Part shown: positions 5,761 to 5,797 of the stretch, one piece after another
How the letters are laid out: the number at the start of each line of letters is the position of its first letter
How positions within the stretch are numbered: the stretch's first letter is position 1
Assembly: GCA_016282655.1 (NCBI GenBank)
Contig: JAEELK010000176.1
Coordinates: 1 to 5,797 of the forward strand
DNA length: 5,797 nt
Direction of reading: 5' to 3'
Origin: Bacillota bacterium
GTDB taxonomy: Bacteria > Bacillota > Clostridia > Peptostreptococcales > Anaerovoracaceae
Position numbers and translations under genes: made by a program
The notes under the pieces: model-generated
What the model saw: only the letters and a program-made list of their open reading frames with translations
What the model was told of the DNA's origin: nothing
The model's database searches: none

Positions 5761-5797
5761 GGGCGCATAGCTCAGCTGGTTAGAGCACCTGCCTTAC
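5761..5797 (+). tRNA. tRNA-Val(TAC), 5' part, cut by the window end
   Basis: The 5' acceptor strand GGGCGCA (5761-5767), TA at positions 8-9, the D stem GCTC/GAGC (5770-5773, 5783-5786) with loop AGCTGGTTA, and the 5' anticodon strand CCTGC (5788-5792) are present. The loop begins CTTAC, so the anticodon is TAC at 5795-5797, read as valine. The acceptor 3' strand, T arm and 3' end lie beyond the window, so pairing cannot be checked fully. The sequence closely resembles other bacterial tRNA-Val(TAC). Confidence 0.9.

Overview
The window looks like a chromosomal housekeeping segment from a GC-rich member of the Bacillota (Firmicutes), most likely on the clostridial side. Three things point there. 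A CodY global regulator is present. The gene order topA - hslV - hslU - codY resembles the Bacillus topA/codVWXY locus, but with no trmFO or xerC (codV) gene between topA and hslV. HslV and HslU are of the Gram-positive type: HslV has a short N-terminal extension before the catalytic threonine, and HslU has an enlarged I-domain. The exact family or genus cannot be fixed from the sequence alone.

Layout. Positions 1-402 hold the 3' end of topA (three C-terminal zinc ribbons). hslV (465-1004) and hslU (1015-2439) follow on the same strand; together they encode the two-part HslVU ATP-dependent protease, and they end at a clear intrinsic terminator (2461-2505). codY (2607-3389) has its own A-tract-rich promoter, with a perfect 15-bp palindrome close to the CodY-box consensus sitting exactly between -35 and -10. 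This indicates autoregulation that is uncoupled from hslUV. codY ends at a strong terminator (3402-3432). Next comes hflX (3473-4780), a ribosome-associated GTPase with no obvious promoter of its own, then a hairpin between convergent genes (4788-4822). A YigZ/IMPACT-family gene lies on the minus strand (4856-5485).

The right end (5486-5797) is a small tRNA region. A back-to-back promoter pair serves yigZ (minus) and a complete tRNA-Asn(GTT) (plus). A second strong promoter then drives a tRNA-Val(TAC) that is cut off by the window end in its anticodon loop. Both tRNA transcripts are predicted to begin with a small hairpin squeezed between the -10 element and the mature tRNA 5' end.

Biologically the set covers DNA topology, regulated proteolysis, nutrient-responsive global regulation, ribosome rescue or stress GTPase activity, and tRNA supply. 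I see no mobile element, CRISPR array, phage gene or obviously new multi-gene system. The observations most worth following are the CodY-box/bent-promoter arrangement, the HslV propeptide without Ser2, the hairpin between duplicated Shine-Dalgarno-like motifs before hslV, and the repeated leader-hairpin design of the two tRNAs.
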